Below, in pieces: positions 16,401 to 24,069 of a stretch of 33,254 nt of DNA. The first letter of the stretch is position 1; each line of letters begins with the position of its first letter. The stretch spans positions 1 through 33,254 of the forward strand of contig JAHDDK010000043.1 of the NCBI GenBank assembly GCA_020629375.1, given 5' to 3'. A model generated the notes under the pieces. It had not been told where the DNA came from. It made no database searches and was given only the letters and a program-made list of their open reading frames with translations. The DNA is from Acidimicrobiales bacterium (GTDB lineage: Bacteria > Actinomycetota > Acidimicrobiia > Acidimicrobiales > SHLQ01). The position numbers and the translations under genes are program-made.

Positions 16401-17681
16401 GTGGCCGCAACGGATCCGATCGACATGACCGTCCACGGCGACGGCCTCGACGCCATTCTCGAACGACTTCAATCACTCGGCGACGCGACCGCCCAGCTCG
16501 ACGAAACCGTGCCGAGCTTCGACGACCTTGCCTCGTCGATCATCGGAGTCGATCCTGCGCCCGTCGCCGACGAACTTCCGGAGGCACTGCCCGACCCGGT
16601 TGAGCTCGAGCCCGTCCTCGACGAGGAGCCCGTGTTCGACCAGCCGGTCCTCGACGAGCCAGTCCTCGAGGCCACGGTTGGCGATGAGCCGGTGATCGAC
16701 GGTCCGATCAACGAGCCGCTCACCGAGGGACTCGTCTTCCCGTTCGAGGAGCCCTTCGAAGGCGAACCCATCGCCGATACTGCTGTCGACACTCCTGCCG
16801 CGTCGGCCGATGATTTCGGGGTCGAACCCGACGAGGTGCTCGACGATCGCCGTTTCGCCGTCATTGTGGGCGATGGCGAGTCCACCGACACCGCCCCACC
16901 GGATCTTCAGGTGCTCGAGGGCGACTTCGACGAGCCGTTCGTGGCGACCGAGTACGTCTCTGCAGCACCGAGTTCGACGCCAATGACCCACAACGTCGCC
17001 CCATCCCCGAACCCGGTCGACGATGTCTGGGATCTCTCCGCCATCAGCCTGCCGTCCTCGACGCCAGCCATCGACGAGGACCCCGTCGACGAGATGGGTC
17101 TTGTCTCGCTCACCCGGGCGGACCGGCGCGAGCTCGAAGAACTTCGACCCTCCGACGACGAGGCGAACGTGGCCGTCGAGGCCGTCCGGCCACGCATGGC
17201 CATCGGAGCGCTGGTTCTGATCCTTGCGATCGCTGTGCTCGGCTGGCTCGTCATCAACCGAAACGAATCGACGCCCAACGTTCCCCAGCCACAGCCCGCT
17301 GCGGTCGATGACACGCCCGAAGCCGCCGAAGTGGGTGGGGTGACCGAACGCGTCACGTCCCCGGCGAACACCGAGTCCGAAGTCGCCGACCAGCTCGCTT
17401 CGCTCGAACGCCTCGACGCCCTGCATCTTCGGGCCGACGCGTTGCAGCGGGCATCGTCGGCCGTATCTGGCCGTATGCAAACAATCGAGGGGCTCATCGC
17501 TGCTGAGTCGGCAACGGCGAACCCCGAACGGCTCACCCAACTCGACGCCGAACTGGCCCAAGAGGCCGACGCTCTCGCAGAGCTCGAGGCCGAGGCCGAC
17601 CGCATTGCGGCGGAGATCGACGGTCGGCCCGCCCCGACGGCGAGCGAACTCGAGGACTTGCGGGCTCAGCTCGCCGGCTGA
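16401..17681 (+). CDS. Acidic single-pass membrane protein with C-terminal coiled coil, unknown function
   Basis: No family was recognised. From GTG 16401 (GGAGG 4 bases upstream) the product has 426 residues; ATG 16389 would add four and is the alternative. The N-terminal 260 residues are strongly acidic and Pro/Val-rich, with a run of DEPV-like repeats (near 70-110) and an RADRRELEELRPSDDEA patch. One clear membrane helix follows (about 265-287, IGALVLILAIAVLGWLV). After a Pro-rich spacer the C-terminus is predicted to be helical coiled coil (ASLERLDALHLRADALQRAS, then a Glu/Ala-rich segment). Orientation with the acidic part in the cytoplasm is inferred. Its 3' end overlaps the convergent YbhN-like gene by 16 bases. 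Confidence 0.7.
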   Translation: MAATDPIDMTVHGDGLDAILERLQSLGDATAQLDETVPSFDDLASSIIGVDPAPVADELPEALPDPVELEPVLDEEPVFDQPVLDEPVLEATVGDEPVIDGPINEPLTEGLVFPFEEPFEGEPIADTAVDTPAASADDFGVEPDEVLDDRRFAVIVGDGESTDTAPPDLQVLEGDFDEPFVATEYVSAAPSSTPMTHNVAPSPNPVDDVWDLSAISLPSSTPAIDEDPVDEMGLVSLTRADRRELEELRPSDDEANVAVEAVRPRMAIGALVLILAIAVLGWLVINRNESTPNVPQPQPAAVDDTPEAAEVGGVTERVTSPANTESEVADQLASLERLDALHLRADALQRASSAVSGRMQTIEGLIAAESATANPERLTQLDAELAQEADALAELEAEADRIAAEIDGRPAPTASELEDLRAQLAG

Positions 17682-18754
17682 GCAGCTGCGGTGTCGGTCG
17701 TTCGGCGCGGATATCGGCGTCGAAACGCGAGCCAGGCGATCAGTCCACTGGCGATTGGCAGCCACAAGGACATCACGCGGTAGGCCAAGAGGGCGACGGC
17801 GGCCTTGTCTGCCGGGATCCCGGAGAGCGTCAACACCCAGAAGAGGCCCACTTCGACGAACCCGAAACCGCCGGGAGTGATGGGGATCATCGCAAGGACG
17901 GCGCCCGACGCGTAGGCGACCATGACGAGGCTCAGGCGCGGGTCGGCGTCGACTGCGTAGAGCGCGAACACCAAGACGAGGTAGTCGAACATCCAGTTGA
18001 GGGCTGACGCCGCGGTGGCCGACAGCCATCGAGCTCCGAGAAGGTCGGCGAGTCGGTCGCGCTCGCGAACGAGGTCGTTGGGGTCGACGGTCCACCCTTT
18101 GCGCAGGATTCGTCCGAGTCCGCGAGCGACGCGATCGATCTGGCGGCCGACGACTTCGAGCGGGGTGGTCGTTCGCAAGGCGACGGTCCCGACGAGAATC
18201 AGCAGGCTGAACAGCACTGCCGACGCCACGGCGATCGGGGTGAGCCCTTCGGGGATCGGAGCGCCGAACACGGCGATGAGGGCGCCGATCGCCGGTATGG
18301 AGAAGAGCGCGGCGGTGGAGAGGAGCGAGGTGGCGGCGAGGGCGCCGCCGGCTTGGGTCGGGTGGACGCCGCTCACCGCGAGCATTCGATAGAGCGTTGC
18401 GCCGCCGACGGCTGCGCCACCGCCGGGGACGATACGGCTCACCGAGTTGGCGGTGAGCTGGCTCGTTGCGGCGACGAACCACGACACCTTTGGCAGCAGC
18501 AGCTTGGTGAGCCACCAGATACAGGCGAAGCTCGCGACTTCGGCAGCGAACATGAGCGCAAACCACGTTGGGCGAATCGTGAGCAGGCGTGGTGCGTCAT
18601 CGAGCACTTCGAGCAGGTCGCGAAGAAGGCTCGGGGCGATGATCGATAGCGTGATGATGATCAGCGCAATGAGGACGGCGCGACGGACCGCAGCGCCGAT
18701 GTAGTCCAGTTCGCCGATGGCAGGCATCGACCAACCGGAGCGCTCCTCCTCCAT
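17666..18754 (-). CDS. YbhN/LPG-synthase-type integral membrane protein (flippase-like)
   Basis: A 362-residue polytopic protein of the lysylphosphatidylglycerol synthase transmembrane region family (UPF0104/YbhN). It shows about eight hydrophobic segments, the conserved SVSRIVPGGGAAVGGATLYRML block near residues 104-126, and a C-terminal ITPGGFGFVEVGLFW block near 295-310. There is no GNAT-like synthase domain, so it is not a full MprF. Relatives move or bind lipids; the substrate here is unknown. The gene is divergent from tmk with only 38 bases between start codons. The TACGCT hexamer 6 bases before the ATG supports this start. Confidence 0.85.
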   Translation of the reverse strand: MEEERSGWSMPAIGELDYIGAAVRRAVLIALIIITLSIIAPSLLRDLLEVLDDAPRLLTIRPTWFALMFAAEVASFACIWWLTKLLLPKVSWFVAATSQLTANSVSRIVPGGGAAVGGATLYRMLAVSGVHPTQAGGALAATSLLSTAALFSIPAIGALIAVFGAPIPEGLTPIAVASAVLFSLLILVGTVALRTTTPLEVVGRQIDRVARGLGRILRKGWTVDPNDLVRERDRLADLLGARWLSATAASALNWMFDYLVLVFALYAVDADPRLSLVMVAYASGAVLAMIPITPGGFGFVEVGLFWVLTLSGIPADKAAVALLAYRVMSLWLPIASGLIAWLAFRRRYPRRTTDTAAAQPAS

Positions 18755-18760
18755 GGTCGA

Positions 18761-18788
18761 AGCGTATCGGTGGTGTTGGTAGCGTCAC
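18761..18788 (-). promoter_or_regulatory. Putative promoter of the YbhN-like gene (GTGACG-N16-TACGCT)
   Basis: On the minus strand TACGCT (18766-18761) lies 6 bases before the ATG, and GTGACG (18788-18783) lies 16 bases further upstream. The -35 overlaps the tmk -10 on the other strand. Confidence 0.45.
18780..18785 (+). promoter_or_regulatory. Putative -10 hexamer TAGCGT for tmk
   Basis: TAGCGT lies 7 bases before ATG 18793 in a 38-base divergent gap. There is no ribosome-binding site, consistent with a leaderless transcript. Confidence 0.45.
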
Positions 18789-18792
18789 CTCG

Positions 18793-19410
18793 ATGTCCGA
18801 TCCGGTCGCCGCCTCAGCCCGTGGTCGCTTCATCGTGTTCGAAGGGGCCGATGGCACCGGCAAGTCCACGCAAGCGGCACGGTTGGCGGAACGGCTGGAC
18901 GCCGTGCTGACCCGCGAGCCGGGCGGAACCCCCATCGGATCGAAGATCCGGACACTTGTCCTCGATCCCGACCACCCCGAACTCGATGACCGCACGGAGA
19001 CCTTGCTCATGGCTGCCGACCGTGCTCAGCACGTGGCCGAAGTGATCGGGCCAGCGTTGGCGTCGGGTCGCCACGTGGTGAGCGATCGTCACGTGGCGTC
19101 GTCGTTGGCGTATCAGGGCGTCGGCCGAGGGCTCGGTGTCGATGCGGTCGCGGCGGTGAACGCCTTCGGACTCGATGGTGTCCGTCCCGATCTGACCGTT
19201 CTGCTCGTGCTCGATACGTCCGATGCGCAGTCGCGGATCGGCTCGCCCGACCGGATCGAAGCGGCCGGGTCGGGTCTCGCTCGTGCTGTTGCGGATGCCT
19301 ATCGGAGCTTCGCCGCGGATCGCTCCGATTGGGTGGTGGTGGATGCGAGCGGCTCGATCGACGCCGTGGCGGAGCGTGTCTGGTCGGCGGTCGAGGAACA
19401 CCTGACATGA
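18793..19410 (+). CDS. tmk: Thymidylate kinase
   Basis: This 205-residue enzyme phosphorylates dTMP to dTDP. The P-loop is FEGADGTGKST (about 17-27), the substrate Arg region is LTREPGGTPIG, the DRX motif is SDRHVASSLAYQG, and the LID is in SRIGSPDRIE. The LID looks about two residues shorter than in E. coli by eye. The gene overlaps holB by 4 bases (ATGA at 19407-19410), the common bacterial tmk-holB pairing. Its start is fixed by the upstream hexamer and by the N-terminal length before the P-loop. Confidence 0.94.
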   Translation: MSDPVAASARGRFIVFEGADGTGKSTQAARLAERLDAVLTREPGGTPIGSKIRTLVLDPDHPELDDRTETLLMAADRAQHVAEVIGPALASGRHVVSDRHVASSLAYQGVGRGLGVDAVAAVNAFGLDGVRPDLTVLLVLDTSDAQSRIGSPDRIEAAGSGLARAVADAYRSFAADRSDWVVVDASGSIDAVAERVWSAVEEHLT

Positions 19411-20456
19411 CCGCTGACGCTTTCGACGCCGTCATTGGGCAAGAAGCCGCAGTAAATCGGTTGCGCGCCGCGTCGGTTGCTCCAGTTCATGCGTATGTCT
19501 TTCTTGGCCCCCGAGGCGCCGGAAAGCGACGAGCCGCGCGCGCCTTTGCTGCCGAACTCGTTGGGGACCCGGTCGACCGAGATCGAGCACGTCGTTTGTG
19601 TGCGACGGAGGAGCATCCGGACCTGGTCATCTTCGAGCCCGAAGGGACGTCCTTTCGGGCTGAAGAGGCCGACGCGGTTATTGTCGAAGGTTCGCGTTCG
19701 CCGGCCGAGAACGGCAACAAGGTCATTTTGATCGACCGGTTCCACGACGCAACTCCGGAGGCGGCGGCAAAGCTGCTCAAACCGATCGAAGAGCCTCCTG
19801 CACGCACGAAGTTCGTCCTCCTCGCCGAAGACGTCCCACCCGAACACGTCACGATTGCGTCGCGGTCGACGGTCATCGACTTTCCGGCCGTGACCACCGA
19901 GGCGATCGAACGAGCGCTCGTGTCGCGCGGGGTCGACCCTGATCGAGCGCACGGCGCAGCCGTTGGATCGGGGGGCGATGTTGGTCGGGCGGAACTTCTC
20001 GTCGTCGACGACGATTTCGCCGCACGGCGGGACTTGTGGTTCACGGCTCCAGATCGATTGGACCGCTCGGGCCATTCGGCGGCGACCGTGGCCAGGGAGA
20101 TCCGTGCAGCGATCGATGCAGCGCAGGCCCCACTCGATCAACGCCATGTCGAGGAGCAGTCGACCATGGATGAGGTGGAGGCCGCCACCGGGACGCGAGG
20201 GAGCGGCCGTCGCGCAATGGAGGCTCGGCATCGACGAGAGGCTCGTCTCCACCGAAACGATGAATGGCGGATGGGTTTGGCCACGCTTTCTCAGCGCTAT
20301 CGACGAGAAGTAGTCGACGGATCGGCGCGGCGCTCGCTGGACGTGTTCGGAGTCATTACCGATGCATCCGAAGCGCTTATACGCAACCCCAACGAGGACC
20401 TCTGGTTGCATGCGTTGTTGGTTCGTTTGGCCAGAACATCCAATTCACCGGGCTGA
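19407..20456 (+). CDS. holB: DNA polymerase III delta-prime subunit (clamp loader)
   Basis: This 349-residue AAA+ clamp-loader subunit starts FDAVIGQEAAVNRLRAA, then has a degenerate P-loop GPRGAGKR (Lys followed by Arg instead of Thr/Ser), VILIDRFHDATPEAAAKLLK (Walker B and sensor region) and the SRC-like finger as IASRST. The four-Cys zinc module usually present after the P-loop is reduced to one Cys (RRLCATEEHPD). A C-terminal helical domain follows. Overlap with tmk and position after topA support delta-prime over a dnaX product. Loss of the zinc ligands and the altered SRC motif are unusual but fit a subunit that need not hydrolyse ATP. Confidence 0.87.
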   Translation: MTADAFDAVIGQEAAVNRLRAASVAPVHAYVFLGPRGAGKRRAARAFAAELVGDPVDRDRARRLCATEEHPDLVIFEPEGTSFRAEEADAVIVEGSRSPAENGNKVILIDRFHDATPEAAAKLLKPIEEPPARTKFVLLAEDVPPEHVTIASRSTVIDFPAVTTEAIERALVSRGVDPDRAHGAAVGSGGDVGRAELLVVDDDFAARRDLWFTAPDRLDRSGHSAATVAREIRAAIDAAQAPLDQRHVEEQSTMDEVEAATGTRGSGRRAMEARHRREARLHRNDEWRMGLATLSQRYRREVVDGSARRSLDVFGVITDASEALIRNPNEDLWLHALLVRLARTSNSPG

Positions 20457-20496
20457 TCCACAGCCTCAACACTTCTGCAGTTTGGCGGAATGTCCT

Positions 20497-20502
20497 TATA
20501 CT
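20497..20502 (+). promoter_or_regulatory. Putative -10 element TATACT before the small conserved gene
   Basis: TATACT is the best consensus-like -10 in the window. It lies 34 bases before ATG 20531, leaving a short leader that carries GGAGG. No strong -35 stands at 16-18 bases. Confidence 0.45.
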
Positions 20503-20530
20503 CGGAGCGCCGCTATTGGAGGTTCCCCAA

Positions 20531-20908
20531 ATGGATGCTGATCACAAAGCAAAGCTCGCGCAAGGGCGAGCGGATGCTCGGGCCGTGAAGGCCTATCTCG
20601 AATTTCTCGAAACGAACAAGCCGAAGCGTGGGCGCAAGCGCACCCCCGAGAGCATCGGCAATCGCCTCGCCGCGATCTCGGCCGAGCTCGATTCGGCGTC
20701 GGCTTTGGCACGGCTCAACCTGTACCAGGAGCAGTCGGACCTCGAGGCCGAGCTCGCTGCTATGGAAGAGACCGTCGACGGCGACGCGCTCAAGGCGGGT
20801 TTCGTCGAGGCAGCTGGACGCTACGCCGACTCGAAGGGCCTGAAGCCTGCGGCATTCAAGCAGATGGGGGTCGATGCGGCGACCCTTCGTGAGGCTGGTA
20901 TCTCCTGA
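20531..20908 (+). CDS. Small conserved actinobacterial protein, unknown function
   Basis: A 125-residue soluble, mostly helical protein. GGAGG lies 8 bases before ATG 20531, the clearest ribosome site in the window. The sequence has a helical N-terminus (ADARAVKAYLEFLETNKPK), a basic KRGRKRTPESI patch with an RGR core similar to an AT-hook, a charged coiled-coil-like middle (LYQEQSDLEAELAAMEETVD) and a C-terminal FKQMGVDAATLREAGIS that resembles a small helical DNA-binding end. Similar proteins occur widely in actinobacteria by my recollection, without a known function. It has its own promoter-like and terminator sequences, so it appears to be a monocistronic, well-expressed gene. DNA binding is only a suggestion. 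Confidence 0.85.
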   Translation: MDADHKAKLAQGRADARAVKAYLEFLETNKPKRGRKRTPESIGNRLAAISAELDSASALARLNLYQEQSDLEAELAAMEETVDGDALKAGFVEAAGRYADSKGLKPAAFKQMGVDAATLREAGIS

Positions 20909-20931
20909 CGCCCCTCGATCATCGGATTGCA

Positions 20932-20970
20932 CGAACGCCCCCGCCGGTTGGTGGGGGCGTTCGTTCGTTT
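20932..20970 (+). terminator. Rho-independent terminator after the small conserved gene
   Basis: A 14-bp stem (left arm 20932-20945, right arm 20950-20963, one G-U pair, loop GGTT) is followed by TTCGTTTT. It starts 23 bases after the stop of the 20531-20908 gene. This is the strongest hairpin in the window. Confidence 0.85.
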
Positions 20971-21003
20971 TCGAGGTCCGAGAAGTAGCGGGACTCGTCG
21001 CTA

Positions 21004-21009
21004 TAGATT
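21004..21009 (+). promoter_or_regulatory. Putative -10 hexamer TAGATT for the GGDEF-EAL gene
   Basis: TAGATT lies 7 bases before ATG 21017, just after the preceding terminator. It favours this start over the in-frame GTG 21035 and over longer frames that would begin inside the terminator hairpin. Confidence 0.45.
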
Positions 21010-21016
21010 GCGCGGA

Positions 21017-23146
21017 ATGTGCCGATCGGACACCGTGTCCATCGGCGAGCAGAACAGTCATGGCGCCGTCGACGCGTTCTGGTCGCAGCTCGGTGCGGGC
21101 CACGCTCGGTTCCTTCGCGACCTGATCGATCTCCTCCCGGTGAGCGGCTTTATCAAGGACCGAGACTCGGTGTTCGTGCACGTCAATACCGAGTTCGAAC
21201 ATCGTCTGGGCGGCGATCTTGATCCGCTCGGACGTCGCGACTCCGACTTCGTCTCCGGGGAGCTCGCCGCCGGCTTCGTCGCTGCGGACCGTCAGGTCAT
21301 GGAGGACGGAAAGCCGCTCATCGACTTCATCGACACGCAGCTCCGCAACGACGGGACGACTTCGGCCTACAGCACCTCGAAGCTCCCAATCGCACGCGAC
21401 GACGGGTACGTGATCGGTCTCGTCGCCTTCACGACCGAAGTTCCCGACGCCGAACAGGTCGGAGCCGAACTCCGGACGAGCGAGCGACGCTACGCCCTGG
21501 CGGCTCGAGCATCGAGAGACGGCATCTGGGACCTCGATCTCGCCCTCAACGAGGTGACGCTTTCGCCACGCTGCTGCCAACTGCTCGAGCTCCCAGTCAT
21601 TGCCGGCTCGTACCGATGGGATGTGGTGAGCGAGCGGCTCGGTGACGTCGAATCCGCACGGGTGCTCGATGCCCTTCGCCCGTTGCGTGCCGCACCATCC
21701 GGTACGGCCGAGCACACGATCGAGTTACCACTCCGCGACGGAACCACACGATGGCTCCATCTCGTCGGGACGGCGATGGTGGTCGGTGGCGCCGCGACCC
21801 GTCTGGTCGGGTCGATTGCCGACGTCACCGCCGAACGTCAACGAGAAGAAGATCTCCGACGGCAAGCGAACCGGGACGAACTCACTGGACTGACGAATCG
21901 TCGGTATCTGATGGAGCGGCTCCGTCGGCACGCTGACGAGGGCGAACCCTGTTCGTTGATCGCGCTCGACCTCGATCGATTCAAGGTCATCAACGACTCG
22001 CTCGGCCATCAGGCTGGCGATCGAATGTTGCTGACCGTGGCCGCTCGTCTTGAACGTCTTCTGCATCCGGGGGAGACGTTGTCTCGCCTCGGTGGCGACG
22101 AGTTCGCCATCCTCGTGCCGGGCGCCGACCCGGCGCGTGCTCTCGGGCTGGCCGCCGAGACGGTCGATTCGCTCGGTCGAGTCGTGCGAATCGACGGGCT
22201 CGACGTGTCCTCATCGGCGTCGGTTGGTGTCGCACGGTGCTCGGAGGGCCAGTCAGCCGCCAGCATGCTCCGTAACGCCGACATCGCGCTCTACCAGGCA
22301 AAGGATGACGGCAAGTCCTGCGTGCGTCTCTACTCGCCGGATATGGGCGAACGCGCCGACCACGAGCTCGAACTCCAGATCCGCCTACGCCGCGCGGTGG
22401 CGAATGACGAGTTTCGTCTGCACTACCAAACGATCCACTTCGGCAATGGCCATGCGGTAGCTGGCGTCGAGGCGCTTCTCCGTTGGTACCCGCCCGAACG
22501 TGAGCCCGAACCACCGGCACGCTTCCTCGACTACCTCGAGCGAACCGGCCTCATCATCGATGTTGGGCAATGGGTGATCGACGAGTCCTGTCGGCAGCTC
22601 GCCGAATGGCAGCGTGAGTACCCACAGATGGGTGGCACGCACCTCGCGATCAATCTGTCCCGAGTGCAGTTCCGGCAGCCGACGCTCGTGGAAGACATCC
22701 TCGACGCGATCGGTCGAAACGGTCTCGAGCCAAGCCAAATCGTCATCGAGGTCACCGAAACCGCCGTGTCAGAGGACCCAGCAGCGATGCTTGATGCGCT
22801 CGAACGACTTCGGGCCAAAGGAGTTCGGATCGCCGTCGACGATTTCGGCGTTGGCCAGTCGTCGCTGTCGGTGCTCTACGACCTTCCCGTCGACATCGTC
22901 AAGATCGACCGGTCCTTCACCAGTCGTTTCGAGACAGGTGACGGCGAGCTTCTCATCGACGCGATTCTCCGAATCGCCGACTCCCTCGATCTCGATTGCA
23001 TCGCCGAAGGTGTCGAGTCGGCCGCACAGGACGCGTGGCTTCGTGCACACGGCTGTCGCTATGTTCAGGGCTGGCTGATGAGCAAGGCAATGCCGCCCGA
23101 ACAGGTCCCGATGATGTACGGAGTGGGTCTGGCCGACGCCGCCTGA
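21017..23146 (+). CDS. PAS-GGDEF-EAL cyclic-di-GMP enzyme
   Basis: A 709-residue signalling protein without obvious membrane helices. Two PAS-like sensor regions occupy about 20-130 and 150-270 (FLRDLIDLLPVSGFIKDRDS; then RYALAARASRDGIWDLDL...LHLVGTAMVVGG). The GGDEF domain follows (about 285-445) with an intact RLGGDEF (GGDEF at 359-363) and no RxxD inhibitory site upstream. The EAL domain (about 455-700) has intact VEALLRW (Glu485), VTETAVSEDP, AVDDFGVG (Asp608-Asp609), VKIDRSF and IAEGVES. Both synthase and phosphodiesterase sites look intact, so the net activity cannot be told. The ligand of the PAS domains is unknown. Confidence 0.92.
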   Translation: MCRSDTVSIGEQNSHGAVDAFWSQLGAGHARFLRDLIDLLPVSGFIKDRDSVFVHVNTEFEHRLGGDLDPLGRRDSDFVSGELAAGFVAADRQVMEDGKPLIDFIDTQLRNDGTTSAYSTSKLPIARDDGYVIGLVAFTTEVPDAEQVGAELRTSERRYALAARASRDGIWDLDLALNEVTLSPRCCQLLELPVIAGSYRWDVVSERLGDVESARVLDALRPLRAAPSGTAEHTIELPLRDGTTRWLHLVGTAMVVGGAATRLVGSIADVTAERQREEDLRRQANRDELTGLTNRRYLMERLRRHADEGEPCSLIALDLDRFKVINDSLGHQAGDRMLLTVAARLERLLHPGETLSRLGGDEFAILVPGADPARALGLAAETVDSLGRVVRIDGLDVSSSASVGVARCSEGQSAASMLRNADIALYQAKDDGKSCVRLYSPDMGERADHELELQIRLRRAVANDEFRLHYQTIHFGNGHAVAGVEALLRWYPPEREPEPPARFLDYLERTGLIIDVGQWVIDESCRQLAEWQREYPQMGGTHLAINLSRVQFRQPTLVEDILDAIGRNGLEPSQIVIEVTETAVSEDPAAMLDALERLRAKGVRIAVDDFGVGQSSLSVLYDLPVDIVKIDRSFTSRFETGDGELLIDAILRIADSLDLDCIAEGVESAAQDAWLRAHGCRYVQGWLMSKAMPPEQVPMMYGVGLADAA

Positions 23147-23155
23147 TCGCCGGGA

Positions 23156-23161
23156 TACCGT
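23156..23161 (+). promoter_or_regulatory. Putative -10 hexamer TACCGT for the thioesterase gene
   Basis: TACCGT lies 8 bases before ATG 23170 in a 23-base gap. The spacer contains GAGGTG, so ribosome-site-led translation is also possible. Confidence 0.3.
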
Positions 23162-23169
23162 TCGAGGTG

Positions 23170-23625
23170 ATGGTAATACGTGCCGACGACTATCCGCCCC
23201 TCGACGCCGACCGACATCGTGCGTGGAGCTTCTTTCCCCATTTCCCCGATGGGATCGAGTACTTCGTCAACGTGATCGGACTCGAAATGGAGGAGTTGCG
23301 GGATGGGTATGCGCGGATGAAGCTCCCGTTCGCCGAGACCAATCTCCAAGCCGCCGGCCTGATTCACGGCGGGGTGATCGCGTCGATCATCGACACGGTC
23401 GTCGTACCGATCATCGGCTCGCACGTGCCCGAGGGATCTCGTTGGTCCACGATCGAGTTGCACACCCAATACCACCGTCCCCTCACCGGCGACGCCGTGG
23501 TGCACGGATGCGTGGTCAAGCACGGTCGCTCGATCGTGTTCACCCGTGCCGAGGTCGTCGACGCCGATGATCGCCTCGTCGCATCTGGGACGGCGACTTA
23601 TGCGGTGGCGCCGCCGCCGGACTGA
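23170..23625 (+). CDS. PaaI-type hotdog-fold thioesterase
   Basis: This 151-residue protein contains one hotdog domain. The signature NLQAAGLIHGGVIASIIDTV (about 57-76) holds the HGG turn and the acidic residue on the long helix that serve as the active site in PaaI/YdiI-type acyl-CoA thioesterases. STIELHTQYHRPLTGD and ASGTATYAV complete the fold. The substrate is unknown; phenylacetyl-CoA-type or fatty acyl-CoA esters are typical of the family. Start ATG 23170 is preferred because upstream codons lie inside the GGDEF-EAL gene. The 3' end overlaps a convergent small membrane-protein gene by 28 bases. Confidence 0.85.
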   Translation: MVIRADDYPPLDADRHRAWSFFPHFPDGIEYFVNVIGLEMEELRDGYARMKLPFAETNLQAAGLIHGGVIASIIDTVVVPIIGSHVPEGSRWSTIELHTQYHRPLTGDAVVHGCVVKHGRSIVFTRAEVVDADDRLVASGTATYAVAPPPD

Positions 23626-23993
23626 CTCGCGTTCGGCCAATCGCCGACCGTGCCGCACAGTGCCAGAAGCGCGACCGCCCACGCGATGAGGAGCTCGCGG
23701 ACCGGTGAGTCGAGTTCGGTCTGGAAGACACGACCGACGAAGACCAACATCGCAGCCGAACCGAGTAGCGCCGCCCACGACGGGCGGCGCCGCGACAAGA
23801 TCAGCAACGACATCGAGCTGAGGGTGGCCAAAACGGCCATCACGAAGAGCCGAACCGCGTCGGCGCTCATCGAGTTGACGATGAGCCGATAACCGAACGC
23901 GCCGGCCGCCGTCGAGCTGACCGCCAAGCCGACGATCACGAGGACGCTCCACACGTCGAGGCTTGCGCTCCCCGTGCTCAACTTTGCCTGCAT
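23598..23993 (-). CDS. Small four-helix membrane protein, unknown function
   Basis: The frame encodes 131 residues with four well-separated hydrophobic segments (LDVWSVLVIVGLAVSSTAAG; AVRLFVMAVLATLSSMSLLI; WAALLGSAAMLVFVGRVF; RELLIAWAVALLALCGTVG) separated by charged loops including SRRRPS. Such regular segmentation is unlikely in a shadow frame. The frame stays open upstream but there it is only the antisense of the RTX gene, so ATG 23993 is chosen; GATCAT lies 6 bases before it, a weak match to the leaderless -10 pattern. No family recognised. Confidence 0.62.
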   Translation of the reverse strand: MQAKLSTGSASLDVWSVLVIVGLAVSSTAAGAFGYRLIVNSMSADAVRLFVMAVLATLSSMSLLILSRRRPSWAALLGSAAMLVFVGRVFQTELDSPVRELLIAWAVALLALCGTVGDWPNASQSGGGATA

Positions 23994-24069
23994 GAGATCA
24001 TGATCGGCTCCGCCGATGCCGTCCTGAATGCCCATGGCGAACCGGGAGTGCTCGTGGCACGCTCGGCGG

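Noticed and set aside
13846..16476. An 876-codon open frame on the minus strand opposite topA
   Set aside because: It is the antisense of a clearly conserved topoisomerase. Long antisense frames are common in GC-rich DNA, and its product shows no recognisable domain.
16473..18566. A 697-codon minus-strand frame over the acidic protein and YbhN-like genes
   Set aside because: The part over the YbhN-like gene is out of frame with the real membrane protein and the rest is antisense; no domain is visible.
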